A program made the translations under genes and the position numbers. 31,622 nt of DNA from a virus. Below are positions 24,227 to 30,232 of the stretch, piece by piece. The notes under the pieces were generated by a model. The model made no database searches, was not told where the DNA came from, and was given only the letters and a program-made list of their open reading frames with translations. Location: positions 1 to 31,622 of the IMG/VR virus record IMGVR_UViG_3300032289_002104, one strand, 5' to 3'. Position 1 is the first letter of the stretch. Every line of letters begins with the position of its first letter.

Positions 24227-25392
24227 TATATTGTATAAACTTTTTCTGAAGTAATAGTATCTAATTTATCAATTAAATTTCCAACATCTGCTAATAACTG
24301 TTCACCTGCCGCATTACAATCTGTAACACATATTGCTCCTTCTGTTGTAGGAACTGTTGCTGATGATAAATAACTTGCTAGTGAGGTTAATGAGTTGAGT
24401 AAATCTAATAAAAAGTCATGTGTTTTTCCACCTAATAATACAGGTTCAGTTGGGTAAGTTCCATCTGATTTAGTACCTAAAGCAATAGAAGGTGAATTTA
24501 TATGAGCTACTCTACCAGCATTTATATTAATGATATTATCTGTATTTAATTCAATATTACCTTTAGCAAATAATAAAACTTCATCTTTTTTAGCGTTAAG
24601 AGTAATTCTATCACTATTAAGTATTAATTGAGGTGAAATATAATCACTAGGTTTTATTGTATTAACTCTAGGATTAACTATACTTGTACCTGGTAATAAT
24701 GGGAGTTTTTGAGAGGTTGTCATATAAATAGAAGATTTCTCTTTATTTACTTCTTCAATATTGGGGGCTAATGAATTAGTATCTGATGTTACGTATCCAT
24801 TAACTATTATAGTAATAGGATCACCATCATCACCAATATTACTCCATTCATTTTGATCGGAGTGAGTTTTAACTGTACTACCAAATCTTATACCATTTCC
24901 TTTTCTACCTTGATATATTGTATCTCCTTCAAAACTAAGAAGATTTCTAATGTCATTTCCTTCAACAAATGTTTTTCCTAAACTATCTCCTGCTGGGGCA
25001 TTTTGTTGAATATTATTCCATACATTTACAGTTCCTGTGTAATATTTTTGAGTACCTGTCGTATTTGCAACTTGAGAAACAGGAGTTGGAGCATCTATTA
25101 AATGTACTAATTCCCCTATTAAAGGATATTTTTGAAGACTAGCATGTTGAGGTTTAGCTATTTTACATTTACTTAAATCTACTACATCTAAATATTTAGA
25201 ATTTTCGTAGTCTAAATAAAATACAGTTCCTATACCTTTAAACCCACCATTAGCTTCAAATAATGCTTTATTAGGAGTATTTTTAGTAGTAATAACACCA
25301 AATACTTTTCCTATTTGAGGTTTATTAGCAGGGACAGAAATACGTTTTCCTTGAGATGCTTTAAAACCACCTAAATTTTCTCTAATTTTCAT
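24226..25392 (-). CDS. Baseplate hub/spike protein, gp5-like without a lysozyme domain
   Basis: The 388-residue protein has an OB-like N-terminal part with GKVFGVITTKNTPN and a later GTVFYLDYENSKYL, YPLIGELVHLIDAP (strands of a gp5/VgrG-type OB fold). It then has NLLSFEGDTIYQGRKGNGIRFGSTVK, the block that precedes the spike in gp5-like proteins of marine T4-like phages. Residues about 270-320 form alternating short strands (LILNSDRITLNAKKDEVLLFAKGNIELNTDNIININAG) as in a triple-stranded beta-helix. No lysozyme domain is present between OB and helix, unlike T4 gp5. It would form the membrane-piercing tip under the hub. It overlaps the gene before it by ATGA. Confidence 0.8.
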   Translation of the reverse strand: MKIRENLGGFKASQGKRISVPANKPQIGKVFGVITTKNTPNKALFEANGGFKGIGTVFYLDYENSKYLDVVDLSKCKIAKPQHASLQKYPLIGELVHLIDAPTPVSQVANTTGTQKYYTGTVNVWNNIQQNAPAGDSLGKTFVEGNDIRNLLSFEGDTIYQGRKGNGIRFGSTVKTHSDQNEWSNIGDDGDPITIIVNGYVTSDTNSLAPNIEEVNKEKSSIYMTTSQKLPLLPGTSIVNPRVNTIKPSDYISPQLILNSDRITLNAKKDEVLLFAKGNIELNTDNIININAGRVAHINSPSIALGTKSDGTYPTEPVLLGGKTHDFLLDLLNSLTSLASYLSSATVPTTEGAICVTDCNAAGEQLLADVGNLIDKLDTITSEKVYTI

Positions 25393-25784
25393 TTACTTTC
25401 AATTTGGTGTTGTATAGTTTCTGTTTGATCTAATAACTTTTGTCCCTCAACCTGTACAGCACGTTGCTCCTCTAATAATTGTTGTATTTCTGATGGATCA
25501 AAAAATGCTTCTACATTATTAGATGCACTAGCAGTTGATGCACGTTGTGCAATACCTGCCATTTTAATTAATTGTTCGTTATTTTTTACGTTAACATCAA
25601 TTAAATCTTTAACAGTAGGCATAAGCATTACTGCAGAACCAGCGTTAGATGATGCAAGTGGTTTAAGTGCATCAATTAATTCATTAATTTGTTTGTCAGT
25701 ATCCTTATTATTTCTATGGATTTGTTTAAATATATCGGATAATGACGTGTTACCAAATAGGGTAACGTCATCAAAATTAGCCAT
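25389..25784 (-). CDS. Helical virion-block protein upstream of the spike
   Basis: The 131-residue protein is almost wholly helical, with VTLFGNTSLSDIFKQIHRNNKDTDKQINELIDAL at the start, a hydrophobic SAVMLMPTVKDLIDV stretch, and a C-terminal coiled-coil-like Gln/Glu-rich helix (IQQLLEEQRAVQVEGQKLLDQTETIQ). It couples to the spike gene by an ATGA overlap and has an ATATTTAT box upstream. It heads the baseplate unit just after the late sigma factor gene. It may assist spike assembly; I do not recognise the family and infer the role only from position. Confidence 0.68.
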   Translation of the reverse strand: MANFDDVTLFGNTSLSDIFKQIHRNNKDTDKQINELIDALKPLASSNAGSAVMLMPTVKDLIDVNVKNNEQLIKMAGIAQRASTASASNNVEAFFDPSEIQQLLEEQRAVQVEGQKLLDQTETIQHQIESK

Positions 25785-25799
25785 AGCTTACGTTTATCA

Positions 25800-25807
25800 A
25801 TAAATAT
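25800..25807 (-). promoter_or_regulatory. ATATTTAT box upstream of baseplate unit
   Basis: ATATTTAT on the minus strand ends 15 nt before ATG 25784, in the 30-bp gap after the sigma factor gene. The context TTATATTTATTGATA is the same as at 5147. Candidate promoter for the long baseplate run 25784-20156. Confidence 0.45.
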
Positions 25808-25814
25808 AATATAC

Positions 25815-26597
25815 TTAGATTTTTATATACCCGTGTTTATAATATTCATTATACAATCTGGTACGTAATGTATCTAGTTTTTTAGTTACTTTAGTGATGT
25901 GGGGAGTAGATGTATCCGTTATCTCACGAATATAAATGTATAACGCTTTCTTATTAAATATTTCTAATGTTTCACGTTTACGAAATAATTCAAGAATAGC
26001 GTCTGCTGTTTTATTATCCTGGGATTTAGGAAATAATTGATGGAGATATTTATCTACATATCTAATATACTGATCAATAAATGTATTTGGATCTTCTTGA
26101 TCTTCAACCTCTTTATTGCTATCAGATAAAAATCCTTGATCTTCATCTAATTCATCTATATCCGCACGCTCCTGTAATTTCTTATAGTTATTATTATTAT
26201 AAACAATAAGATAGCGTTTAGCTATTGTACCGAAATAACTAAATGCTTTACCTTTATCCTGATTATATAAGTGGAGTTTCTCGAGTAAAAATGTTACTAC
26301 CTCATGTTTAAGTTCCTCAATTGTATCTGAGTCAGTATAATAGAATTTAAATGTATGAATAATATTTTCAGATAACTTATAAAAAGCATATTCAATACGA
26401 TCCCTATAGATCTTATCTCTAAAAGGTTGATCATCAGAAGCTAAGTATTCAATAATAGCTTCTTCAGTATCAGTAGTAAAATAAATGCGAGGTTCTTTAG
26501 GTTTGCGTTTACGAGGTTGTCCGCGTTTATTTAACGCAATTGTTTTTTCACTATCTAAAAATATATCTAGATTGTCGTTTTCGTAGTAAGTTGACAT
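25815..26597 (-). CDS. Late-transcription sigma factor, T4 gp55-like
   Basis: The 260-residue protein has a basic N-terminal segment (RGQPRKRKPKEPR) and then a sigma region 2-like core: YAFYKLSENIIHTFKFYYTD, EELKHEVVTFLLEKLHLYNQDKGKAFSYFGTIAKRYLIVYNNNNYKKLQ (about residues 70-145). The AFSYF-x-TIAKRYL block is characteristic of gp55-type phage sigma factors and corresponds to the -10 recognition helix. A helical acidic C-terminal half follows (DADEDQ-rich linker, then ALYIYIREITDTSTPHITKVTKKL, possibly an HTH). gp55 directs host RNA polymerase to late promoters with a short -10 box only. It lies directly before the baseplate genes it would switch on. Family call is good; it is longer than T4 gp55. 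Confidence 0.82.
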   Translation of the reverse strand: MSTYYENDNLDIFLDSEKTIALNKRGQPRKRKPKEPRIYFTTDTEEAIIEYLASDDQPFRDKIYRDRIEYAFYKLSENIIHTFKFYYTDSDTIEELKHEVVTFLLEKLHLYNQDKGKAFSYFGTIAKRYLIVYNNNNYKKLQERADIDELDEDQGFLSDSNKEVEDQEDPNTFIDQYIRYVDKYLHQLFPKSQDNKTADAILELFRKRETLEIFNKKALYIYIREITDTSTPHITKVTKKLDTLRTRLYNEYYKHGYIKI

Positions 26598-26650
26598 AAT
26601 AATTCTTGTTTATAACCTATAATGTATGAACAAAAAATATCGGAACCAAA

Positions 26651-26929
26651 CTAGTTTTTACGAGTATTAAATTGATTTAGAATATTTTGTATTTCCTTTA
26701 AACTTCTAAAGAAAGTACCTACTTCATCGTCGGCTTCAAAAGCACCACGATTATCTAATTCTTGAATAGTATTAGCCGAATCTTCAATAATGATACTAAT
26801 AGCATCGATATATTGTTGTTGTTCGACTAACGCTTTTTCAAGTTTATTATTTTTTCTAATTATTAAATAACCGGCAATACCAATTACTTCAATTACATGA
26901 ACTAATATAACCCATAAAACTATTTGCAT
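26651..26929 (-). CDS. Small membrane-anchored helical protein
   Basis: The 92-residue protein has one N-terminal transmembrane helix (about residues 3-24, IVLWVILVHVIEVIGIAGYLII), followed by a Lys/Arg patch and a long helix ending in RGAFEADDEVGTFFRSLKEIQNILNQF. The acidic DDEVG...F-x2-LK-x-IQ motif is one I recall from small conserved proteins of T4-like phages. By the positive-inside rule the C-terminal helix would be cytoplasmic. It is six bases downstream of the 66-residue gene and 53 bp upstream of the sigma factor gene, so the three are probably one unit. Function is unknown. Confidence 0.72.
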   Translation of the reverse strand: MQIVLWVILVHVIEVIGIAGYLIIRKNNKLEKALVEQQQYIDAISIIIEDSANTIQELDNRGAFEADDEVGTFFRSLKEIQNILNQFNTRKN

Positions 26930-26935
26930 AAATTA

Positions 26936-27136
26936 TTATTGTGGTCTAAATTGTTGATCAAAATCATCTGCTTCAACAGAAACTATCGATCTAGCGTTTT
27001 CAATTGCTTCTTTTAACATTTCAATAGATTCAAGAACTTGATCTTGAGTTCCACCTCTATTTGCTTGAACATGAAGACGATTAGCGATAGCATCTATTTG
27101 TCCTAATTTCTCTAATACATTGTTTTTGTATCTCAT
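26936..27136 (-). CDS. Small conserved helical protein
   Basis: The 66-residue protein reads as two helices: VLEKLGQIDAIANRLHVQANRGG, then a turn, QDQVLESIEMLKEAIENARSIV, and an acidic tail. Similar two-helix proteins (LEKL-x-QID ... NRG ... L-x-EA) occur near late sigma genes in T4-like phages as far as I recall. It has an ATATTTAT box 15 nt upstream of its ATG and heads the unit that leads to the sigma factor gene. Function is unknown. Confidence 0.68.
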   Translation of the reverse strand: MRYKNNVLEKLGQIDAIANRLHVQANRGGTQDQVLESIEMLKEAIENARSIVSVEADDFDQQFRPQ

Positions 27137-27151
27137 AATATATGTTTATAT

Positions 27152-27159
27152 ATAAATAT
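27152..27159 (-). promoter_or_regulatory. ATATTTAT box upstream of sigma factor unit
   Basis: ATATTTAT within GTATATTTATATA on the minus strand ends 15 nt before ATG 27136. It follows a 97-bp stretch without a gene after the terminator at 27257, so a promoter is expected here. TATATTTA also fits the Bacteroidota -7 pattern TAnnTTTG except for the last base. Confidence 0.5.
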
Positions 27160-27256
27160 ACGTTTCTTCCCGTTCCCTCATTCTCATTTCCCATTCAATC
27201 AAACATTTAATCAAATAGTATTTTGAAGCTACGAAAAAGAATCTTGAATTCCAAAG

Positions 27257-27285
27257 AAAAAAGGGCAACTCTTATAGAGTCACCC
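27257..27285 (-). terminator. Rho-independent terminator after the 193-residue gene
   Basis: On the minus strand GGGTGACTCT-ATA-AGAGTTGCCC forms a 10-bp stem (two G-T wobbles) with a 3-nt loop and is followed by TTTTTTC. It lies 28 bp after the stop at 27313. This is the clearest intrinsic terminator in the window and separates the 193-residue gene from the sigma factor unit. Confidence 0.88.
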
Positions 27286-27312
27286 AATTTATATTTTAAT
27301 CGAAATGGATTA

Positions 27313-27894
27313 TTATTGTCCTTTACTAAAGATATTAATTAATTCTGCTTCTTCATCACCTACTTCACTCATAGCTGTAGCACCACCTTTAGCTTTTTTC
27401 ATAGCACTTCTTACTTTAGAAACAAGGGTACCAATAGCACCTGTAAGAGCAAGACTACCAACAGTAGCTATACCTACTAAATTACCACCGATTTGTGCAG
27501 CAGTTTCTCCTAAATTTTTAGCAATTGCTGGATAATTTTCTAATACCCATGCTCCTAGATCAATAAGAGTTTCTTGCCCTCCCATATATTCTTTCATAGG
27601 TTTTTTCATAGGTTTTTTACTTTTTTCTTTCTTCATTGTTGCCAATTCTTCGCGAATAATTTCTGCTAATTGACCTTTAGTTAATTTTACCATTTCTTTA
27701 AGTTGATTTATTTTTGGACTTTGTTTTAAAATTGTTTTTACTATATTGTCTGTAACATCATCATTTGTAGTAAATTCAAAATACCCTTTAAGTTTATTGT
27801 CTATTATTTCGTAGCTATCTACTCCTATTCCTTGCTTATCTAAGCGATTTATAAAAGCAGCTTTATCTTCAAGTTTTATTTTGTAATTACTCAT
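27313..27894 (-). CDS. Protein with basic helix and hydrophobic Gly-rich segment
   Basis: The 193-residue protein has an N-terminal alpha/beta domain (YKIKLEDKAAFINRLDKQGI ... YFEFTTNDDVTDNIVKTILKQ), then a basic helix VKLTKGQLAEIIREELATMKKE, two copies of KKPM, and EYMGGQETLIDLGAWVLENYP. A hydrophobic glycine/alanine-rich stretch IGGNLVGIATVGSLALTGAIGTLV (about 139-162) could insert into or cross a membrane. The tail is mixed charge. IIREEL resembles the prohead-protease-like motif on other proteins here but is internal (about residues 80-85). A monocistronic unit is indicated: a promoter-like box before it and a strong terminator after it. A membrane-active or head-core role are both possible; I do not recognise the family. 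Confidence 0.68.
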   Translation of the reverse strand: MSNYKIKLEDKAAFINRLDKQGIGVDSYEIIDNKLKGYFEFTTNDDVTDNIVKTILKQSPKINQLKEMVKLTKGQLAEIIREELATMKKEKSKKPMKKPMKEYMGGQETLIDLGAWVLENYPAIAKNLGETAAQIGGNLVGIATVGSLALTGAIGTLVSKVRSAMKKAKGGATAMSEVGDEEAELINIFSKGQ

Positions 27895-27902
27895 GATTAA
27901 TA

Positions 27903-27910
27903 ATAAATAT
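27903..27910 (-). promoter_or_regulatory. ATATTTAT box upstream of 193-residue gene
   Basis: ATATTTAT in TTATATTTATTA on the minus strand ends 8 nt before ATG 27894, in the 37-bp gap after the 71-residue membrane gene. With the terminator downstream it would give a single-gene transcript. Confidence 0.4.
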
Positions 27911-27931
27911 AATAAAAATTAAAAACCAATA

Positions 27932-28147
27932 CTATTTATTCAACCACTTTTCTTCTACATATATACGATCATTATAATTATCTTTAATTGATTCAATTAC
28001 AAAAGCATTAAGAACAGCTAACCCAATAAATGTAATAAAACTAAAACTATGAGTATAAAGAATACAAAATACTTGAGCAAGAACAGTAATAATATAACTT
28101 CCTACAATTAATAAATTTCTTTTTGTTTTTAAATTTAAACTTTTCAT
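27932..28147 (-). CDS. Small two-helix membrane protein
   Basis: The 71-residue protein has a basic N-terminus (KTKR) followed by two transmembrane helices, about residues 12-32 (LLIVGSYIITVLAQVFCIL) and 36-52 (FSFITFIGLAVLNAFVI), and a charged C-terminal tail with IKDNYNDRIYVEEKW. Both termini would be cytoplasmic. It is the last gene in transcription order that carries the repeated GGCA-N12-TATATTCACG module, which lies 40 bp upstream of the start. Function is unknown; it could act on the host envelope, but nothing in the sequence shows it. Confidence 0.7.
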   Translation of the reverse strand: MKSLNLKTKRNLLIVGSYIITVLAQVFCILYTHSFSFITFIGLAVLNAFVIESIKDNYNDRIYVEEKWLNK

Positions 28148-28187
28148 GGCTTTTGATTTATTTGGTTTATTTAATCATTTCTTACAC

Positions 28188-28213
28188 CGTGAATATACGA
28201 GCAGGGTTTTGCC
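28188..28213 (-). promoter_or_regulatory. GGCA-N12-TATATTCACG module, copy 1
   Basis: On the minus strand GGCA (28210-28213) and TATATTCACG (28188-28197) are separated by exactly 12 nt, as in six other copies at 30.4-31.6 kb. Here the TTAACC part does not follow directly; an ACCAAATAAA element lies about 20 nt further on, before ATG 28147. A small AGGG/CCCT inverted repeat overlaps the GGCA. Confidence 0.65.
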
Positions 28214-28237
28214 CTCCACATAAATAAATATGTGAGG
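28213..28237 (-). terminator. Weak hairpin at the end of the T5orf172 operon
   Basis: CCTCACATA and TATGTGGAGG can pair on the minus strand with one bulged base around a 6-nt A/T loop, 10 bp after the stop at 28248. There is no T-run after it, so it is at best a weak terminator or an mRNA end-protecting hairpin. It abuts promoter module copy 1. Confidence 0.3.
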
Positions 28238-28247
28238 ACATTAACAA

Positions 28248-28727
28248 TTAATTGCCGCTGCCGTATCGCATCGCACTAGAATACTTATATCCCAATTCCT
28301 CAATCACCTTTTGCGCAGTATGCGAATCAACAGCAAACATTTCACGATGTTTATTAACGCGATGTGTAGCGAAATATTCATGTACTTCCGCCTCCAATAA
28401 ATCAGAGCGAAAACATTTAAATTCAAATACCGGTACCCACGGTACAGCAACACCCGTAGCACGTGATATTTCATGAGCACGTTGCGTAGGTGTATTAGTA
28501 GTCATACCAATCTTAACCATACTAGGTACGCTTGAATTAACTAATACGTACACGTATTCAGATGCTCTAACAGCGCCAGTAGAATCTAAAACAGCGCTGG
28601 CTAAGTAATATACGCTATCCCATCCGTCTCCCTCGTCTATGCGAGTAAATGCATCAGCTTTGTGAGAGTGTTTATGGGATAATTTGATGTAGTAATGTGA
28701 TTCTTCGGGTGTAACGTATTTTAGCAT
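28248..28727 (-). CDS. T5orf172 / GIY-YIG-like nuclease domain protein
   Basis: The 159-residue protein has a poorly conserved N-terminal 55 residues and a T5orf172-type domain: SEYVYVLVNSSVPSMVKIGMTTNTPTQRAHEIS (about 55-88), then VPWVPVFEFKCFRSDLLEAEVHEYFATHRVNKHREMFAV (about 94-134). YVYVL and VKIGMT correspond to the GIY and YIG strands, the Arg of QRAHEIS to the catalytic Arg, and LEAEVHEYF to the Glu helix. Such domains occur in phage proteins and in Bro/KilA-N or restriction-like contexts; enzymatic activity is inferred. It ends the micro-gene chain, three bases after the 61-residue gene. Its GC content looks higher than that of the tail genes. Confidence 0.82.
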   Translation of the reverse strand: MLKYVTPEESHYYIKLSHKHSHKADAFTRIDEGDGWDSVYYLASAVLDSTGAVRASEYVYVLVNSSVPSMVKIGMTTNTPTQRAHEISRATGVAVPWVPVFEFKCFRSDLLEAEVHEYFATHRVNKHREMFAVDSHTAQKVIEELGYKYSSAMRYGSGN

Positions 28728-28730
28728 ATA

Positions 28731-28916
28731 CTATGGTTTATCGTTATTATGTAGTGAGGAAGATGGCTGGGTATTAGGGCTAATGGTCGCACCCGTACGT
28801 ACAGCTTCATCCCATTGCTCCAGCGTCATACCGTATTCACGTGCTTTTTCCTCACGTAAACGTATAGCATACGCGTCAAACGCTTCTTTAGTTAGAAATA
28901 GATCAATTGGTTTCAT
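28731..28916 (-). CDS. Small unknown protein in the micro-gene chain
   Basis: The 61-residue protein has KPIDLFLTKEAFDAYAIRLREEKAREYGMTLEQWDEAVRTG, a predicted helix-turn-helix-like arrangement of charged helices, and a Ser/Asn-rich tail. The start overlaps the end of the 60-residue gene upstream by 14 bases, and the stop is three bases before the T5orf172 start. The packed layout supports expression. I do not recognise it. Confidence 0.62.
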   Translation of the reverse strand: MKPIDLFLTKEAFDAYAIRLREEKAREYGMTLEQWDEAVRTGATISPNTQPSSSLHNNDKP

Positions 28917-29085
28917 TTGGGGAATATTTTTTAATAAATTGTTTGTCGGATTGATAATGCCACGCCCAATACATACACGTACGTATACGTGAACGTTTTT
29001 TTGGTTTACGCCATACCATTACTATGCGATGTGCGTTAGGTTGATTTTCTATTGGTTCGAAGTAATAGCGTTTGTGTCGTTTCAT
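28903..29085 (-). CDS. Small basic aromatic protein
   Basis: The 60-residue protein is strongly basic and aromatic: KRHKRYYFEP at the start, VWRKPKKRSRIRTCMYWAWHYQSDKQFIKKY later. It has a single Cys and several Trp. Such a composition suggests nucleic-acid binding, but no fold can be named. It starts three bases after the 25-residue gene and overlaps the next gene by 14 bases. Confidence 0.6.
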   Translation of the reverse strand: MKRHKRYYFEPIENQPNAHRIVMVWRKPKKRSRIRTCMYWAWHYQSDKQFIKKYSPNETN

Positions 29086-29088
29086 ATA

Positions 29089-29166
29089 TTACTTTTGTTT
29101 ATCGCGTTTTTCTAATATAACACCATATATAATGGCTGATATCATTACTATTGATATTGGTATCAT
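29089..29166 (-). CDS. Tiny single-helix membrane peptide (25 residues)
   Basis: An ATG at 29166 overlaps the stop of the previous micro-gene (ATGA) and opens a 25-codon frame ending at TAA 29089. The peptide has one hydrophobic helix (IPISIVMISAIIYGVIL) and a charged KRDKQK tail, as in small membrane-embedded phage peptides. The exact ATGA chain on one side and a 3-bp gap on the other are the main reasons to call it. It is very short, so confidence is limited. Confidence 0.5.
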   Translation of the reverse strand: MIPISIVMISAIIYGVILEKRDKQK

Positions 29167-29321
29167 TTCTTTACTTTTGTTTTGTAGATGAATCCAAAGT
29201 TTAGTAGATAGCAAAATAATGTATATCTGTAACCCATTTTATCGTTACCTATTTTCATTAGATTTATCTCTATTAGATTAAATCCTGGTTTATTCCATCT
29301 GTTTTGAAATTGTATGTTCAT
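29163..29321 (-). CDS. Small unknown protein (52 residues) in the micro-gene chain
   Basis: An ATG at 29321 overlaps the stop of the 68-residue gene (ATGA), and its own stop at 29163 overlaps the next start (ATGA). The protein is Asn/Lys/Tyr-rich: NIQFQNRWNKPGFNLIEINL, then a YRYTLFCYLLNFGFIYK hydrophobic stretch and a Lys-rich end. No family is recognised. The double overlap is good evidence that the frame is translated. Confidence 0.55.
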   Translation of the reverse strand: MNIQFQNRWNKPGFNLIEINLMKIGNDKMGYRYTLFCYLLNFGFIYKTKVKK

Positions 29322-29524
29322 ATATTTTCTATTTCTGATTTTATAGCGTTAAAGTGATCGTCCGGGGTACCATCTGTACCAATTTCGGCGGTACAATGTA
29401 ATTTAAATTCGTCACGTGCAAATTCAACGGCTGCTAATGCGTATTCCTTAGCTTGGTCTTTTCTTACTCCCATAGTCATATACGTTAGAATTAATAATGC
29501 TGCTTTTTCTTTTAGTGTTGTCAT
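29318..29524 (-). CDS. Small helical protein heading the micro-gene chain
   Basis: The 68-residue protein has KEKAALLILTYMTMGVRKDQAKEYALAAVEFARDEF followed by an acidic HFNAIKSEIENI end. I chose ATG 29524 rather than the in-frame ATG at 29602, because the extension would be basic, low-complexity and partly inside the GC-rich island, and a promoter-like GTCA-N12-TACATTCACC lies just upstream of 29524. It heads a run of six overlapping genes down to 28248. Function is unknown. Confidence 0.65.
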   Translation of the reverse strand: MTTLKEKAALLILTYMTMGVRKDQAKEYALAAVEFARDEFKLHCTAEIGTDGTPDDHFNAIKSEIENI

Positions 29525-29526
29525 GT

Positions 29527-29552
29527 GGTGAATGTATATACTTTGTTTTGAC
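29527..29552 (-). promoter_or_regulatory. Divergent copy of the GGCA module before the micro-gene chain
   Basis: On the minus strand GTCA (29549-29552), 12 nt, and TACATTCACC (29527-29536) lie directly before ATG 29524. Spacing is the same as in the seven clear copies; the GGCA box differs in one base and the TTAACC part is missing. With such a short leader it would give an almost leaderless transcript. Confidence 0.4.
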
Positions 29553-29589
29553 CAAAAAAGTTGTTTAAGAGGAGATTTTGGAGTTTTAT

Positions 29590-29920
29590 AATTTATACGC
29601 AAAATGGTTAAGTCGGAAAACGGAATTGCGTTTTGGAGCCAAGTATATTAGTATATACTGTCGATGGGTAGAGATCGTTGTTGCGTTGAGAATACATGTA
29701 GCTTTTTTGTGCCCAACAACGGCCCGTCGATGGACCGCAATTAGCGTGGGAGCAGTCCGCGGACGATCCGCGCGCGGTCCGCTATCAAACGCTATCGCCC
29801 CGATATCATCTAGAAATTTGAGGATCCCCCCTCCTTCCACGCGCGCGTACCTTCCCCCACACAGACGATGGAAGGCATCCTCACGGACGCCTCTCTGGTA
29901 CTCTGGTATATTGACTATAT
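29590..29920. other. GC-rich, palindrome-rich island without a credible gene
   Basis: The 409 bp between genes 29524 and 29934 holds no gene that I trust. By hand count 29701-29880 is about 60% G+C, against an AT-rich background. It contains three perfect 10-bp palindromes, GTCCGCGGAC (29755), CCGCGCGCGG (29768) and ACGCGCGCGT (29839), plus inverted repeats GGACCGC/GCGGTCC (29732/29774), CCTTCCA/TGGAAGG (29833/29869) and AGTATAT/ATATACT (29642/29653). Both strands are open for about 80-115 codons, but the translations are Arg/Pro-rich, start at GTG/TTG-like codons and resemble nothing. A structured RNA, replication or packaging site, foreign insert or assembly junction are possible. Confidence 0.6.
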
Positions 29921-29933
29921 GGTGCTATTAATT

Positions 29934-30164
29934 TTAACCACACTGTTGTTTATACAGTTTATTACACTCGGGACACCCGATTGACTTAACCTCCTCAATA
30001 CGTGCCCAGTTACTACTTAACATTGGTACCCCACATAGTGTACGTCCACTGAAATCTGATTTACTGATGTGGGCTGTATCGTTCCACACGTTACCCTTAT
30101 TGCCGAATACCATATGTCCGGGCTTTAGATCGGCTACGTTCACTCTGGTTACTGTTGTTGTCAT
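29934..30164 (-). CDS. Small zinc-binding protein
   Basis: The 76-residue protein has an N-terminal strand region VTRVNVADLKPGHMVFGNKGNVW, then DTAHISKSDFSGRTLCGVPMLSSNWARIEEVKSIGCPECNKLY. The His, the Cys of LCG and the CPEC pair could bind one zinc, an arrangement (H ... CG-x-P ... NW-R ... CxxC) that recurs in small phage proteins. The start has a TTAACCAAATAATAA leader like the other small genes but no clear GGCA/TATATT part, so it is probably co-transcribed with the 74-residue gene. Role unknown. Confidence 0.7.
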   Translation of the reverse strand: MTTTVTRVNVADLKPGHMVFGNKGNVWNDTAHISKSDFSGRTLCGVPMLSSNWARIEEVKSIGCPECNKLYKQQCG

Positions 30165-30232
30165 AATGTTATTATTATTTGGTTAATGATCTGATTATTG
30201 ATACTGTTGGTAATGTTCTAATTGGTGGCATG

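Noticed and set aside
26641-26663. Terminator between the membrane protein and the sigma gene
   Set aside because: Only an AAACTAGTTT palindrome at the stop codon and a distant T-run; no GC stem.
29801-29827. Cloning-vector polylinker, because GATATC, TCTAGA and GGATCC lie within 27 bp
   Set aside because: The surrounding sequence is not vector sequence that I recognise and three six-base sites in GC-mixed DNA can occur by chance; it is worth keeping in mind only as part of the assembly check on the island.
29586-29840. 84-codon minus-strand frame in the GC-rich island
   Set aside because: It begins at GTG, has an Arg/Pro/Thr-rich translation with no recognisable domain, and is open mainly because GC-rich DNA has few stops; the opposite strand is equally open.
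29590-29920. A tRNA gene in the GC-rich island
   Set aside because: I found no GGTTCRA-type T-arm, no matching 7-bp acceptor stem and no cloverleaf spacing on either strand.
29578-29931. 117-codon plus-strand frame over the GC-rich island
   Set aside because: Non-ATG start, no other gene on this strand, and a low-complexity Arg/Pro/Ser translation.
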